Position numbers and translations under genes: made by a program
NCBI RefSeq assembly: GCF_020447305.1
Contig: NZ_CP095732.1
Span: forward strand, 1 to 64,000
Origin: Abyssibius alkaniclasticus
GTDB lineage: Bacteria; Pseudomonadota; Alphaproteobacteria; Rhodobacterales; Rhodobacteraceae
Length of the DNA: 64,000 nucleotides
Direction of reading: 5' to 3'
The notes under the pieces: model-generated
What the model saw: the letters and a program-made list of their open reading frames with translations, nothing else
Told to the model about the DNA's origin: nothing
Databases searched by the model: none
Part shown: piece after piece, positions 7,110 through 15,705 of the stretch
Layout: the number at the start of each line of letters is the position of its first letter
Numbering within the stretch: position 1 is the first letter of the stretch

Positions 7110-8591
7110 TCACCGGCCCCGCAGCAGGGCCGATATTACCGGCGCGCTGATATAGCCGGTCTCCGGCATGTTCCGGTCGCGCTGGAAGGCGGCAATCGCC
7201 TGACGGGTCGCGGCATCGAAATTGCCATCGGTCGCACCGGGGCGATAGCCCAGCGCCACAAGGCGCAGCTCGATCAGCAGGCGCGTGCCGTTATCCAGCC
7301 CCAGGGCACGTTCGGCGGCGCGCGCCGCATTGGTGCCCTCATTGTCGCGGTCTGCCGAACCGTCCAACTCGCGGATACGCGCCCGGGCGGGCCGGTTATA
7401 CAGCCCATCCGGATAGTCACGCAAATACCGCTCGTAGGCGCGCACGGTATCGCGGTCGCGCGCCAGGTCCCAGGCCGCCTGATCGGCCTCACTGCCAAGC
7501 TCTTGCAACGCGCGACGTGCCTCCTGTGCATGGGCGCCATTTGGGTAGCGTTCCAGATAGCGGTTCAGTTCGGCCCGCGTGCCCAGGGCGCCAGTGCGAG
7601 TCCAATAGGCTTCATCCGCGGCTTCGGCTTCGCGCCGTGCGGCATTTCCAAGCCGCTCCAGCCGGGCAATTTGCGGCGCGGTCAGAAAGCCGGTGGCGTC
7701 CAGACCTTCATCGCGCTGCCAGTTTTCTATGGCGCTGCGCGAGCCGCGGCCGAATATGCCATCAATCCCGCGCGTATCAAAGCCCAACATGGTCAGGTTT
7801 TCCTGCACACGGCGGCGCTGATCGCGGCTGAGATTCAGGCTTGCTTCAATGGTTTGGGGTGTGCGCACCACTGCGGGGGGCAGCGGCTGGGGCGGGCGCA
7901 CCGTAACAATCGCACTGGAGTTGCGTGGCGCCAGCACCAGCCGCGACGAGATGAAGCCCTCATAGGTCAGCCGCGTCCCGATCCGCGCAATCGCGTCCGA
8001 TACGCGCGCATCGCGGCGCAGAAACTCGTTGGTCACCCCACGGTTCACATCGGAAGCCGGCCCGCTGGCCACAAGCAGCCCAAGCGGTGCGTTGATCGCG
8101 CCAATGCCCGGCGCAACCCCGTCCACATCGCGCAAGCCGCGCATGGATGTGCCGATAAACAGCGCCGCGCGCCCGTCCAGCGGGGCCAGCATCTGGGCAA
8201 TGGCACTAAGCGACAGCGCGCCAAACTCGAAATCGGTGGCGCTGTCCGGGTCGATATCGACCGGCAGGAACCAGCCGTGATCGCCCGCCGCCATTGTCTG
8301 GCCCGTCAGATGCACGACAGCGATATCGGCATCGTCAAGCGCGTCTTCAAACGCCTCCATCTGGCGGGCAAGCTCGGCCCGATCCAGGTTCGTGCCGCCA
8401 TATACCTCATAGCCCGCTTGCTGGTAGGCGCGCAGCACCGCATCATAATCGCGCGTGATCGCGCGCTCATCGCGGCCGTTTTCATAATCGCCATTGGCCA
8501 CGAGCAGGGCCACGCTATCGGCCCAAACCGGGGCCGCGCTGAACAGCGCCGCCGCCATGAGGCCGGGTCGTATCAGGTTTAGTCGAGTCAT
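7110..8591 (-). CDS. Secreted degenerate caspase-fold protein with peptidoglycan-binding domains
   Basis: 493 aa. A signal peptide (residues 1-24, ending PVWA) is followed by a caspase/peptidase C14 p20-like domain (about 25-215). It opens VALLVANGDYEN and has the ITRDYDAVLRAYQQAGYEV helix typical of bacterial caspase-like proteins. The catalytic His loop reads VVHLTGQTMAAGDHG where active members have a GHG-type motif, and the Cys loop reads LFIGTSMRG without cysteine, so proteolysis looks lost. Two PG_binding_1-like repeats follow (about 275-320 and 440-490, each with GxDGxFxxxTRxAI-like spacing), separated by a coiled-coil-like Ala/Arg/Glu region. AAGGAG lies 7 bases before the ATG. Probably periplasmic; role unknown. 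Confidence 0.8.
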   Translation of the reverse strand: MTRLNLIRPGLMAAALFSAAPVWADSVALLVANGDYENGRDERAITRDYDAVLRAYQQAGYEVYGGTNLDRAELARQMEAFEDALDDADIAVVHLTGQTMAAGDHGWFLPVDIDPDSATDFEFGALSLSAIAQMLAPLDGRAALFIGTSMRGLRDVDGVAPGIGAINAPLGLLVASGPASDVNRGVTNEFLRRDARVSDAIARIGTRLTYEGFISSRLVLAPRNSSAIVTVRPPQPLPPAVVRTPQTIEASLNLSRDQRRRVQENLTMLGFDTRGIDGIFGRGSRSAIENWQRDEGLDATGFLTAPQIARLERLGNAARREAEAADEAYWTRTGALGTRAELNRYLERYPNGAHAQEARRALQELGSEADQAAWDLARDRDTVRAYERYLRDYPDGLYNRPARARIRELDGSADRDNEGTNAARAAERALGLDNGTRLLIELRLVALGYRPGATDGNFDAATRQAIAAFQRDRNMPETGYISAPVISALLRGR

Positions 8592-8664
8592 GTTTACACT
8601 CCTTTGACTATTTGATCAAAGGCTACCAGTGCGCGCGGGCCAAAGCAGCCCCCGTGCCAGTCAC

Positions 8665-8682
8665 CCAGCCGTTAACGGCTGG
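8665..8682. terminator. Perfect palindrome between operons, possible terminator
   Basis: CCAGCCGTTAACGGCTGG is an 18-base perfect palindrome. It lies 3 bases beyond the last gene of the transporter operon (stop at 8685, minus strand), upstream of the caspase-like gene. No T-run follows, so a 3' mRNA end hairpin is as likely as a true terminator; it could also bind a regulator of the caspase-like gene. Confidence 0.45.
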
Positions 8683-8684
8683 CT

Positions 8685-9881
8685 TTAGTCATATTTCCGC
8701 CGATCCTCGATCACCAAACCGTTGTTTTCCAGCGATTCCGGGGCAACCGCCACCAATTTCGGGTGCAGTTTCAGCACGTCTTGCGCGCTTTGCGCAAGGC
8801 TTTCTGGCAGGTTTCCGCCGGTTTCAACCAGCAGGCTCAGCACATCCGCCTCGCCTTCCCGCGCGATCACCACGCGCATCCGCCCCAGTGCGGGGAAGCG
8901 GGCGGCAAGTTCGGCCACCTGTTCGGGGCGGATGAACATGCCCTTGGCCTTGGCGGTCTGGTCAGCCCGCCCCATCCAGCCTTTGATGCGCATATTGCTG
9001 CGCCCGCAGGGCGATCTGCCCGCCATCACGGCGCTCAGATCCCCCGTGGCAAAGCGGATCAGCGGATAATCGGGGTTCAGGCTGGTCACAACCACCTCGC
9101 CCACCTCGCCATCGGGCACAACATCGCCGGTGCCGGGGCGCACGATTTCCACGATCACGCCCTCATCCACGATCAGCCCCTCATGCCCGGGGGATTCATA
9201 GGCGATCAGCCCGACATCGGCGGTGGCATAGGCTTGTATGCAGGCAATGCCCCGCGCGGCATAATATTGCCGCAGGCTCGCAAAAAGCGCGCCCCCCGAA
9301 ACCAGCGCCTTGTTAATTTTCAGGCGCAAGCCCAGCGCGTCGGCCTTTTCCAGAATCACTTTCAAATAATCCGGCGTGCCCGCATAGGCCGTGGCCCCGA
9401 TATGCGCGGCGGCTTGCGCTTGCAGTTCCGTCTGCCCGGTGCCCGCCGGAATAACCGCCGCCCCCACCGCCGCCGCAGCCGATTCAAACATCATCCCCGC
9501 CGGTGTCAGATGATAGGCAAAGCAGTTTTGCACAATATCACCCTGCCCCACCCCGCCCGCATGGGCAAAGCGGCCAAGCCGCCAGAAATCCGGGGCGCGG
9601 CCGCCGGGCTCATAAATCGGGCCGGGGCTTTGGAAATAATGGCTGATATTGCTGGCGGGAATGCCCCCAAAGGGCGGGGTTTCGCGCTGCCAGGCCGCAA
9701 GGTCGGATTTGCGCAAAACAGGCAGGCCCGCCAGATCGGCAAGATCGGCCAAAGCCGCCCCCGCAATCCGGCGGGCCCCGGGTGCCGCCGCCACCTTTTC
9801 AATAACCCGGTTGAGCAAGCCAAGCTGCCCTGCCGCACGCGCCGCCGCATCGCGGGTTTCCAAAGCGTCATAATTCGTCAC
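8685..9881 (-). CDS. Phenylacetate-CoA ligase-like AMP-forming enzyme
   Basis: 398 aa adenylate-forming enzyme of the PaaK branch, which activates an aromatic or other carboxylic acid to its CoA thioester through an acyl-AMP. Seen: GGALFASLRQYYAARG, then AYATADVGLIAYES in the place of the acyl-adenylate motif, the hinge-region DLSAVMAGRSPCGRSNMR, and KGMFIRPEQV opening the small C-terminal domain. It ends VIEDRRKYD, a PaaK-like C-terminus. It starts with GTG overlapping the previous gene's TGA by 4 bases. Last gene of the eleven-gene transporter operon, which begins with another AMP-forming ligase. Substrate unknown. Confidence 0.82.
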   Translation of the reverse strand: MTNYDALETRDAAARAAGQLGLLNRVIEKVAAAPGARRIAGAALADLADLAGLPVLRKSDLAAWQRETPPFGGIPASNISHYFQSPGPIYEPGGRAPDFWRLGRFAHAGGVGQGDIVQNCFAYHLTPAGMMFESAAAAVGAAVIPAGTGQTELQAQAAAHIGATAYAGTPDYLKVILEKADALGLRLKINKALVSGGALFASLRQYYAARGIACIQAYATADVGLIAYESPGHEGLIVDEGVIVEIVRPGTGDVVPDGEVGEVVVTSLNPDYPLIRFATGDLSAVMAGRSPCGRSNMRIKGWMGRADQTAKAKGMFIRPEQVAELAARFPALGRMRVVIAREGEADVLSLLVETGGNLPESLAQSAQDVLKLHPKLVAVAPESLENNGLVIEDRRKYD

Positions 9882-10171
9882 CTGGCAAGCTCCATCATCT
9901 GTGGCTTCACACCGTCCTGGCGGCGGATTTCGCCGCGCATTTCAAGCTCCAGCTTCACGCCCATCATGTGCCAGCCGAGCTTGCCAAGCTTTTCCAGCGC
10001 CGCCGGGTCTATCCGCGGGCGGATCGCCTCGGTCAGGTCTTTCATTTTGCACGGGCCTTCTGCCAACTGCTCCAATATCGCGGCGCGCACAACGTCGAAC
10101 TTCCATTTCGGAATATTCGTTATGCTCTTGCCGCCATCATTGGGCGTGCGCAGCCCTACTTTCTCGATCAT
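9878..10171 (-). CDS. Small conserved-looking protein of unknown function (97 aa)
   Basis: 97 residues starting MIEKVGLRTPNDGG, mixed alpha/beta and charged, with no signal peptide. The middle segment (FDVVRAAILEQLAEGPCKMK) reads like a small winged-helix or helical domain; I do not recognise it securely. The ATG at 10171 overlaps the livF stop as ATGA, and the stop overlaps the next gene's GTG, so it is translationally coupled on both sides. A GTG three codons upstream is the alternative start. It may be an accessory to the transporter or ligase, on context only. Confidence 0.7.
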   Translation of the reverse strand: MIEKVGLRTPNDGGKSITNIPKWKFDVVRAAILEQLAEGPCKMKDLTEAIRPRIDPAALEKLGKLGWHMMGVKLELEMRGEIRRQDGVKPQMMELAR

Positions 10172-10992
10172 GCCAGCCACCGCTTGCGCCGCCTGTAGCT
10201 GCGCACATCGCGGAAAGATTTGCGCCCCTTGTCCGACATGCCAAGGTAAAACTCCTTCACGTCGGGGTTTTCGCGCAATTCCGCCGCGGGCCCGTCCATC
10301 ACCACGCGCCCGCTTTCCAGAATATAGCCATAATGCGCGAACCGCAGCGCCACATTGGTATTCTGTTCGGCCAGCAGAAAGCTCACGCCCTCGTTCTCGT
10401 TGACCGATTTCACGATCTGGAAGATCTGCTCCACCAGCTGCGGGGCCAGACCCATGCTTGGTTCATCCAGCAAAATCGTCTCCGGGCGGCTCATCAGGGC
10501 GCGGCCGATGGCCACCATCTGCTGCTCGCCGCCGCTGGTATAGCCCGCCTGGCTTTTGCGCCGCTCACGCAGGCGCGGAAAATAGGTATACACCATTTCA
10601 AGGTCGGCATTGATCGCGCCCTTGCCATCGCGCCGTGTATAGGCACCGGTCATCAGGTTTTCTTCCACCGTCAAATGTTCAAAACAATGGCGGCCCTCCA
10701 TCACCTGAATAACGCCCGCCTTCACCATATCGGCGGGGTTCCTGTCCAGAATAGAGGCACCACGATAGGTAATGCTGCCCTTCGTCACCTCGCCGCGCTC
10801 GCTGCGCAGCAGGCTTGAAATTGCCTTCAGCGTGGTTGTCTTGCCCGCGCCGTTGCCGCCCAAAAGCGCGGTAATCCCGCCTTTGCGCACATTCAGGCTT
10901 ACGCCCTTCAGCACCAGAATGACATGGTTGTAAATCACCTCGATGTTATTCACATCAAGCAAAACATCGTCGGTTTTCGCTGCGTCCAGCAT
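10168..10992 (-). CDS. livF: Branched-chain-type ABC transporter ATP-binding protein LivF
   Basis: 274 aa ATPase of the HAAT (hydrophobic amino acid) ABC family. It has Walker A GGNGAGKTTT, signature TSGGEQQMVAIGRAL (TSGGE replaces the common LSGGE) and Walker B ETILLDEPSMGLAP, as in LivF proteins. The C-terminus is extended by a basic tail (RDVRSYRRRKRWLA). It works with LivG, LivH, LivM and the binding protein of the same operon. It is separated from the binding-protein gene by 55 bases containing a very strong hairpin. Confidence 0.9.
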   Translation of the reverse strand: MLDAAKTDDVLLDVNNIEVIYNHVILVLKGVSLNVRKGGITALLGGNGAGKTTTLKAISSLLRSERGEVTKGSITYRGASILDRNPADMVKAGVIQVMEGRHCFEHLTVEENLMTGAYTRRDGKGAINADLEMVYTYFPRLRERRKSQAGYTSGGEQQMVAIGRALMSRPETILLDEPSMGLAPQLVEQIFQIVKSVNENEGVSFLLAEQNTNVALRFAHYGYILESGRVVMDGPAAELRENPDVKEFYLGMSDKGRKSFRDVRSYRRRKRWLA

Positions 10993-11014
10993 GGGCCATC
11001 CACTTCTGCAAACA

Positions 11015-11037
11015 CCCCCCGGCGCGGGGCCGGGGGG
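11015..11037 (-). promoter_or_regulatory. Strong intercistronic hairpin after the binding-protein gene
   Basis: CCCCCCGG-CGCGGGG-CCGGGGGG forms an 8-base GC-only stem between the binding-protein gene and livF. Hairpins in this position commonly protect the 3' end of the upstream mRNA and lower downstream expression, letting the binding protein be made in excess over the ATPase. Function here is inferred from position. Confidence 0.6.
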
Positions 11038-11047
11038 CTGGGTTGGT

Positions 11048-12334
11048 TCAGTTGCAGCCTGGTGTCACACCGGCTTCAGCCGCATAGGCCGCCGCATCTT
11101 CCGCAATCAAGGCGTTGATCACTTCGGTATCGGTCGCCTCGAAATCTGTGATCAGCGACCAGGTCTGGCTTTCGGCATCCCATTGCTGCACGGCCACAAG
11201 GCCGGGGCCACCGTGGTTTTCGCAGCTTGCGGCAAATTCCGGGCCAAAGCCGCCCATGCCTGCCGCTTCCATCACCTCGTCGGTGATGACCAGGGCTTCC
11301 AGCCCGTCGCGCATTTGTGCGCCGGTCAGCTCCGTCACGCCATGAATGGCCTGTGCGGTGCGCGCGGCCTCGACAGCCAGAAATGCCGCATACATGCCCC
11401 GGTTATACAGCGCACGGCCAATCTTGTCGCCGGCACCGGCAGCCAGGCCACGGTCCACAACATAGGTCTGGATATCGTCGAACACCGGAAAATCCGACCC
11501 CACGGCATGATATGTCAGCGCCTTGTAGCCATCGGCGCCGGCACCAACCGGGGTTACGTCATTTTCCGAACCCGACCACCAGATGCCGATGAAACGGTCC
11601 ATCGGAAAGCCGATATTGGCGGCTTCCTGAATGGCAACCGCGCTCATCACACCCCAGCCATACATGATCACAAAGTCAGGGCGCTCGCGGCGGATTTGCA
11701 GCCACTGGCTGGCCTGCTCCTGGCCGGGGTGGTCGACGGGAATCAGCGTCAGGTTGAAGCCTTGCTGCTCGGCCAGAACCTCCAGCGTGCGGATCGGCTC
11801 CTTGCCATAGGCCGAGTTGTGATAGACCAGCGCAATGGTTTTACCCTCTAGCGAGCCGCCTTCCATATCCCGCGCATGGTTCACCGCAGCCGAGGCGCCG
11901 TTCCAGTAATTGGCCGGATAGTTGAAGACCCAGGGGAAGGTTGCCCCATCGGCCGCCGAGGTGCGGCCATAACCCGATGTCAGCATCGGAATCTGGTCTG
12001 TTTCGGTGCGCGGAATGATCTGATAGGTGATCCCGGTCGACAGCGGTTGATACAGCAAGCTGCCTTCGCCGCGCGTGGCTTCATAGCATTCCACGCCTTT
12101 TTCAGTGTTATAGGCGGTTTCGCATTCGATCATGCGCACAAGCTCGCCGCCAATGCCGCCATCGCGCTCGTTGATCAGCGTGAAATAATCCATGTAGCCA
12201 TCGGCCCATTCGGTGCCATTCGCACCATAAGGCCCGGTGCGGTAGGACAGCGATGGAAATACCAGCTCCGCCATTGCAGGTGCGCCAACACCCGCGACCA
12301 GGGCGGTCATTACCGCCAGTTTCTTGAAATTCAT
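11048..12334 (-). CDS. livJ: HAAT-type periplasmic substrate-binding protein
   Basis: 428 aa with a signal peptide (MNFKKLAVMTALVAG..APAMA). The mature part is a type I periplasmic binding fold (LivJ/Peripla_BP_6): LVFPSLSYRTGPYG, then TGITYQIIPRTE, KTIALVYHNSAYGKEP and DFVIMYGWGVMSAVAIQEA. It ends in Cys (VTPGCN). It is larger than classical LivJ (about 350-370 aa), like binding proteins found beside CoA ligases. The ATG at 12334 is supported by GGGAG 7 bases upstream; the much longer upstream open frame runs antiparallel-free through livM in another reading frame and is not coding. Specificity is unknown; leucine is not implied by the symbol. Confidence 0.88.
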   Translation of the reverse strand: MNFKKLAVMTALVAGVGAPAMAELVFPSLSYRTGPYGANGTEWADGYMDYFTLINERDGGIGGELVRMIECETAYNTEKGVECYEATRGEGSLLYQPLSTGITYQIIPRTETDQIPMLTSGYGRTSAADGATFPWVFNYPANYWNGASAAVNHARDMEGGSLEGKTIALVYHNSAYGKEPIRTLEVLAEQQGFNLTLIPVDHPGQEQASQWLQIRRERPDFVIMYGWGVMSAVAIQEAANIGFPMDRFIGIWWSGSENDVTPVGAGADGYKALTYHAVGSDFPVFDDIQTYVVDRGLAAGAGDKIGRALYNRGMYAAFLAVEAARTAQAIHGVTELTGAQMRDGLEALVITDEVMEAAGMGGFGPEFAASCENHGGPGLVAVQQWDAESQTWSLITDFEATDTEVINALIAEDAAAYAAEAGVTPGCN

Positions 12335-12396
12335 GTCAGTCTCCCTTTTGGTGAACATATGAATGCCCCGTTTTCCGGTGGCGTTTGGGCCCGCCG

Positions 12397-13473
12397 CTAA
12401 TGCGGAAAGGGCCAGAGTCTCAGTTTCTGCTTGGTCATCGCCCAAAGGCGCGCCAGCCCGTGCGGCTCGACGATCAGGAAAATCATGATCAGCGCGCCGA
12501 CAATGACAAATTCCATATAGGTGGCCAGTTCCGGCGGCCAGCCAAGCTGCCCTACCATGATGTTCTTCAGCAACACCGGCATCAGCACCATGAAGGCCGC
12601 GCCCGCAAAGCTGCCCATGATGCTGCCAAGCCCGCCAATGATGACCATGAACAGCACCAGGAAAGATTTGTTGATGCCGAAAGCCTCGCCCACCTCGACC
12701 GCGCCAAGATAGATGGTAAAGAACAGCGCGCCCGCCACGCCAATGAAGAACGAGCTGATGGCAAAGGCCGTCAGTTTCGTGGTCAACGGGTTCACGCCGA
12801 TAATCTCGGCGGCAATATCCATATCGCGTATCGCCATCCAGCTGCGCCCGATGCGGCCGCGCGTCAGGTTGCGCGCCAGCCAGGCCAGCCCCACCGCAAA
12901 CACAAGGCAGACCATGTATTTCGCCCAGGCTGCGGTTTCGGCCCCCGTCACCACAATTCCAAAGATCGAGCGTTGCGGCACCGAAATCTGGCCCGACGAG
13001 GAATAGTTGTAAAACCACCCCACCTTGTTGAACAGCCAGACCAGAAAGAACTGCGCCGCCAAAGTGGCCACGGCAAGGTAAAACCCCTTTATTCGCAGGC
13101 TCGGCAGGCCAAAGACCACGCCCACCATCGCCGTTATCGCGCCCGAAATCAGCACCGCGAACACGATGTTGAGGTCGGGGAAGGCGGTGAGCAGCTTGTA
13201 GCTTGCATAGGCGCCCACAGCCATGAACCCGCCCGTGCCAAGGCTGACCTGCCCGCAATAGCCGGTAAGAATATTCAGCCCCAAGGCGGCGATTGACCAT
13301 ATCAGGAACGGCACGATCACGGCGGTCGCCCAATAGGCATCCAGCACGAAGGGCACAACCAGAAAGGCCACCACCATCAGCCCGTAATAGGCCCAGCGGT
13401 CGAACCTTATAGGGAAGGTCTGGTTGTCATCCCGATAGCGCGCCTTGAAATCGCCAGCCTCGCGGTAAAGCAT
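12397..13473 (-). CDS. livM: Branched-chain-type ABC transporter permease LivM
   Basis: 358 aa integral membrane permease. Family hallmarks are ALGLNILTGYCGQVSLGTGGFMAVGAYA near residue 80 and the cytoplasmic loop RSWMAIRDMDIAAEIIGVNPLTTKLTAFAISS around 230, the EAA-like contact with the ATPases. The C-terminal FLIVEPHGLARLW matches LivM. About nine or ten membrane helices are apparent. The ATG overlaps the preceding small gene's TAA by one base. Confidence 0.9.
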   Translation of the reverse strand: MLYREAGDFKARYRDDNQTFPIRFDRWAYYGLMVVAFLVVPFVLDAYWATAVIVPFLIWSIAALGLNILTGYCGQVSLGTGGFMAVGAYASYKLLTAFPDLNIVFAVLISGAITAMVGVVFGLPSLRIKGFYLAVATLAAQFFLVWLFNKVGWFYNYSSSGQISVPQRSIFGIVVTGAETAAWAKYMVCLVFAVGLAWLARNLTRGRIGRSWMAIRDMDIAAEIIGVNPLTTKLTAFAISSFFIGVAGALFFTIYLGAVEVGEAFGINKSFLVLFMVIIGGLGSIMGSFAGAAFMVLMPVLLKNIMVGQLGWPPELATYMEFVIVGALIMIFLIVEPHGLARLWAMTKQKLRLWPFPH

Positions 13474-13724
13474 TAAACGATCTCCTCATGCTGCCAGATA
13501 CACGCAGCGCCATAGGTTGAAACCGACCAGATCAGCATGATCATCGCGATATTGATAAGCGTTGACATCCCATGATTATCAAGTGGGGCGCGCATGTCCG
13601 GAACGCCGCTTTGCACCGCTAGCCAGCCGATCAGCGCCACCGCGGCCAGCGACAGAAGAACCGCCGATTCAACGACCAGAATGAACGGCACGAACCGCCC
13701 CAGAGGTTTCAGCCATCTTTGCAT
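13473..13724 (-). CDS. Two-helix membrane protein in transporter operon (83 aa), unknown
   Basis: Predicted 83 residues starting MQRWLKPLGRFVPFILVVESAVLL. Two hydrophobic helices (about 12-37 and 53-72) are separated by a short periplasmic loop with GVPDMRAPLDNHGM. The ATG at 13724 overlaps the DUF1801 stop as TGATG; a GTG one codon earlier is possible. GGAGGG lies upstream. It sits directly before livM and might be a small permease-associated subunit. I do not recognise the family. Confidence 0.68.
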   Translation of the reverse strand: MQRWLKPLGRFVPFILVVESAVLLSLAAVALIGWLAVQSGVPDMRAPLDNHGMSTLINIAMIMLIWSVSTYGAACIWQHEEIV

Positions 13725-14113
13725 CACTCCAGCCCTCCGTTTGCGCGGCTCTTTTCCATCGCTGCCAAAACCAGCGCCCGTAGCGGTGCAGATTGCGCCA
13801 AAGCCTCGTCATGAACTTTCACATGCCGCATGGATTTGCCTGTGCCTTCCAGCAAACCCGCAGGGTCTGGTAAATTCGCGCCCTGATAGAACCCCAAATT
13901 CACGCGGTCTTTTTGCGGCATCAGATAGGCATAGGCTTGCGACATTTTCGCCGCGCCCCAGCCAAAGCTCACCGCCTTGTCACCGGGCCGCGCAACTTCA
14001 ACACAGGCCGGGTTCAGCGCCCGCAGCAACGCGGCCAAAGCGCTCGCCAGCGCCGCCACCTTCGGGGGGCTTTTTCCAAACACATCATCCCAGGTGCCCT
14101 GTATCGCCATCAT
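13724..14113 (-). CDS. DUF1801-family protein (129 aa)
   Basis: Cytoplasmic protein of 129 residues with the YdhG/DUF1801 pattern: WDDVFGKSPPKVAALASAL at the start, AVSFGWGAAKMSQAYAYLMPQKDRVNLGFYQGANLPDPAGLLEGTGKSMRH split over the middle (strand-turn-strand with GF and LLEGTGK), then a helical C-terminus. The family has no settled biochemical role. It is coupled to livH by an ATGA overlap, with two consecutive ATG codons at 14113 and 14110. Its place between two permease genes is unusual. Confidence 0.8.
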   Translation of the reverse strand: MMAIQGTWDDVFGKSPPKVAALASALAALLRALNPACVEVARPGDKAVSFGWGAAKMSQAYAYLMPQKDRVNLGFYQGANLPDPAGLLEGTGKSMRHVKVHDEALAQSAPLRALVLAAMEKSRANGGLE

Positions 14114-15102
14114 ACCCTCTCGATAATCTTTTCACCAAACAGCCCCTGTGGGCGCACGACCAGAAAGACCAGAGCCAGCAGATAGGCGAACCAGTTTTCC
14201 GTGGCCCCGCCAATCATCGGGCCGATGCTGTATTCGAACAGTTTTTCACCAACCCCAATGATCAGCCCGCCAACGATTGCACCGGGGATCGAGGTGAATC
14301 CGCCCAGCATCAGCACCGGCAGCGCCTTGAGCGCGATCAGGCTGAGCGAGAAGCTCACCCCCGATTTTGCACCCCACATCGCACCCGCCACCAGCGCCAC
14401 GGCCCCGGCAATCGACCAGACGATCACCCAGATCAGCCGCAGGCTGATCCCCACCGAAAGTGCGGCCTGGTGGTCATCGGCCACGGCGCGCAGCGCGCGT
14501 CCCGTTTTGGTATATTGAAACATCAGCGTCAGCGCGGTCACCAGAACGATCGCCACAATCGCCGCGGTTATCGCCAGGTTATCAAGGTAGAAGCCATAAA
14601 ACCCTTCGGCCCAGCCTTCGGTTGACCGCTCAATCCACTGGTTGCCGCCCTGCACCAGACCGATATCGATGGTCTTGATCTCCGAGCCCCACATCAAATC
14701 GCCAATCCCCTCAAGGAAATAGGCCAGCCCGATGGTTGCCATGAACAGGATGATCGGCTCCTGGTTCACCAGATGTTTCAGCAAATACCGCTCGACCAGT
14801 ATCGCCATCAGCACCATGACCGCCAGCGTTAGGATGATCGCAACCGCCGCCGGAAGCGTCCAGCCAAAGCCGCTAAGCTCTGTGCCGAAAATCGCGTTGA
14901 TCAGATAGGAAAACGGCACCTGCCCGCTTTGCAGCCCCACAAGCGTCAGCGCCGCAAAAAGCGCCATAACCCCCTGGGCATAATTGAAAATTCCGCTGGC
15001 CTTGTAGATCAGCACAAAGCCGAGCGCGACCAGCGCATACATCACGCCCGCCATCAACCCATTGAGAATAACCTCGATGGTGTAATAGAAATCAGCGCTC
15101 AT
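14110..15102 (-). CDS. livH: Branched-chain-type ABC transporter permease LivH
   Basis: 330 aa inner-membrane permease. N-terminal ILNGLMAGVMYALVALGFVL and ASGIFNYAQGVMALFAA are LivH signatures; the cytoplasmic loop RALRAVADDHQAALSVGI contacts the ATPases, and ALPVLMLGGFTSIPGAIVGG lies near the C-terminus. It pairs with LivM to form the channel. The start ATG lies 21 bases after the preceding gene. Confidence 0.92.
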   Translation of the reverse strand: MSADFYYTIEVILNGLMAGVMYALVALGFVLIYKASGIFNYAQGVMALFAALTLVGLQSGQVPFSYLINAIFGTELSGFGWTLPAAVAIILTLAVMVLMAILVERYLLKHLVNQEPIILFMATIGLAYFLEGIGDLMWGSEIKTIDIGLVQGGNQWIERSTEGWAEGFYGFYLDNLAITAAIVAIVLVTALTLMFQYTKTGRALRAVADDHQAALSVGISLRLIWVIVWSIAGAVALVAGAMWGAKSGVSFSLSLIALKALPVLMLGGFTSIPGAIVGGLIIGVGEKLFEYSIGPMIGGATENWFAYLLALVFLVVRPQGLFGEKIIERV

Positions 15103-15123
15103 CCTTTGGCTCCTGGTTCAAGG

Positions 15124-15705
15124 TCATTCGCGGGCCTCCGCGCAATCCGGCGCGCTGCCATCGGGCAGGTTGCGGGCCACGCCAATGCGCAATTCAGCAT
15201 CGTCGCGGGCTTGCGAGGCGGCCAGCACAACCCGCTCGCCCCGGCTGTCGCACCAAGATACCATGCGCCCGAAAAACTGCGCCTCGGGCAAAGCAACCGG
15301 TGTTACGCCGTCAATTTCAGCGAGGCGCGCGAATTCGGCGACAGCCCAGTCGCGCAACGCCGCCTTGTCGGCCTCAGCCATTGGCTGGCGCGGCTGGGTC
15401 AGGCAAAACACTGCGGGAAGTTCGCGCTGGCCGGGGCTGGTGCCGGCCAGAATGACATCGACCAGCCGGTCGCGGTCGCTATAAAGCCGGTTTTCCATGC
15501 CAAGCGTCGCATCTTCGCCCAGATTGTCCAGCACGCGCAGCGGCAGGGCATTGCCCATGCGCATCGCGCCAACGCACAGGTTTGCCCCCATCGCCAGCAG
15601 CGGTTGCACACCTTCAACCACATCGCTGCGCAATTGCGGGTTTACCGCCAGCGCGGGCTGGGCAAGGCCCAGTGCAAAACCCAGCGCAAGGGCGGCTCTA
15701 ATCAT
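15124..15705 (-). CDS. Secreted protein of unknown function in transporter operon (193 aa)
   Basis: 193 residues with a clear signal peptide (MIRAALALGFALGLAQPALA). The mature part is acidic with three well separated cysteines (NLCVG, AVFCLTQ, SWCDSR) plus one near the end, PDCAE, so two disulphides are possible. I do not recognise the family. The ATG at 15705 overlaps the end of livG by 8 bases; an ATG seven codons upstream would bury the signal peptide behind a charged tail. It may be a periplasmic partner of the binding protein, judged by context only. Confidence 0.72.
   Translation of the reverse strand: MIRAALALGFALGLAQPALAVNPQLRSDVVEGVQPLLAMGANLCVGAMRMGNALPLRVLDNLGEDATLGMENRLYSDRDRLVDVILAGTSPGQRELPAVFCLTQPRQPMAEADKAALRDWAVAEFARLAEIDGVTPVALPEAQFFGRMVSWCDSRGERVVLAASQARDDAELRIGVARNLPDGSAPDCAEARE

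Noticed and set aside
12335-13333. N-terminal extension of the binding-protein frame over livM
   Set aside because: livM has complete permease motifs in another frame on the same strand, and the binding protein has a proper signal peptide and ribosome site at 12334.
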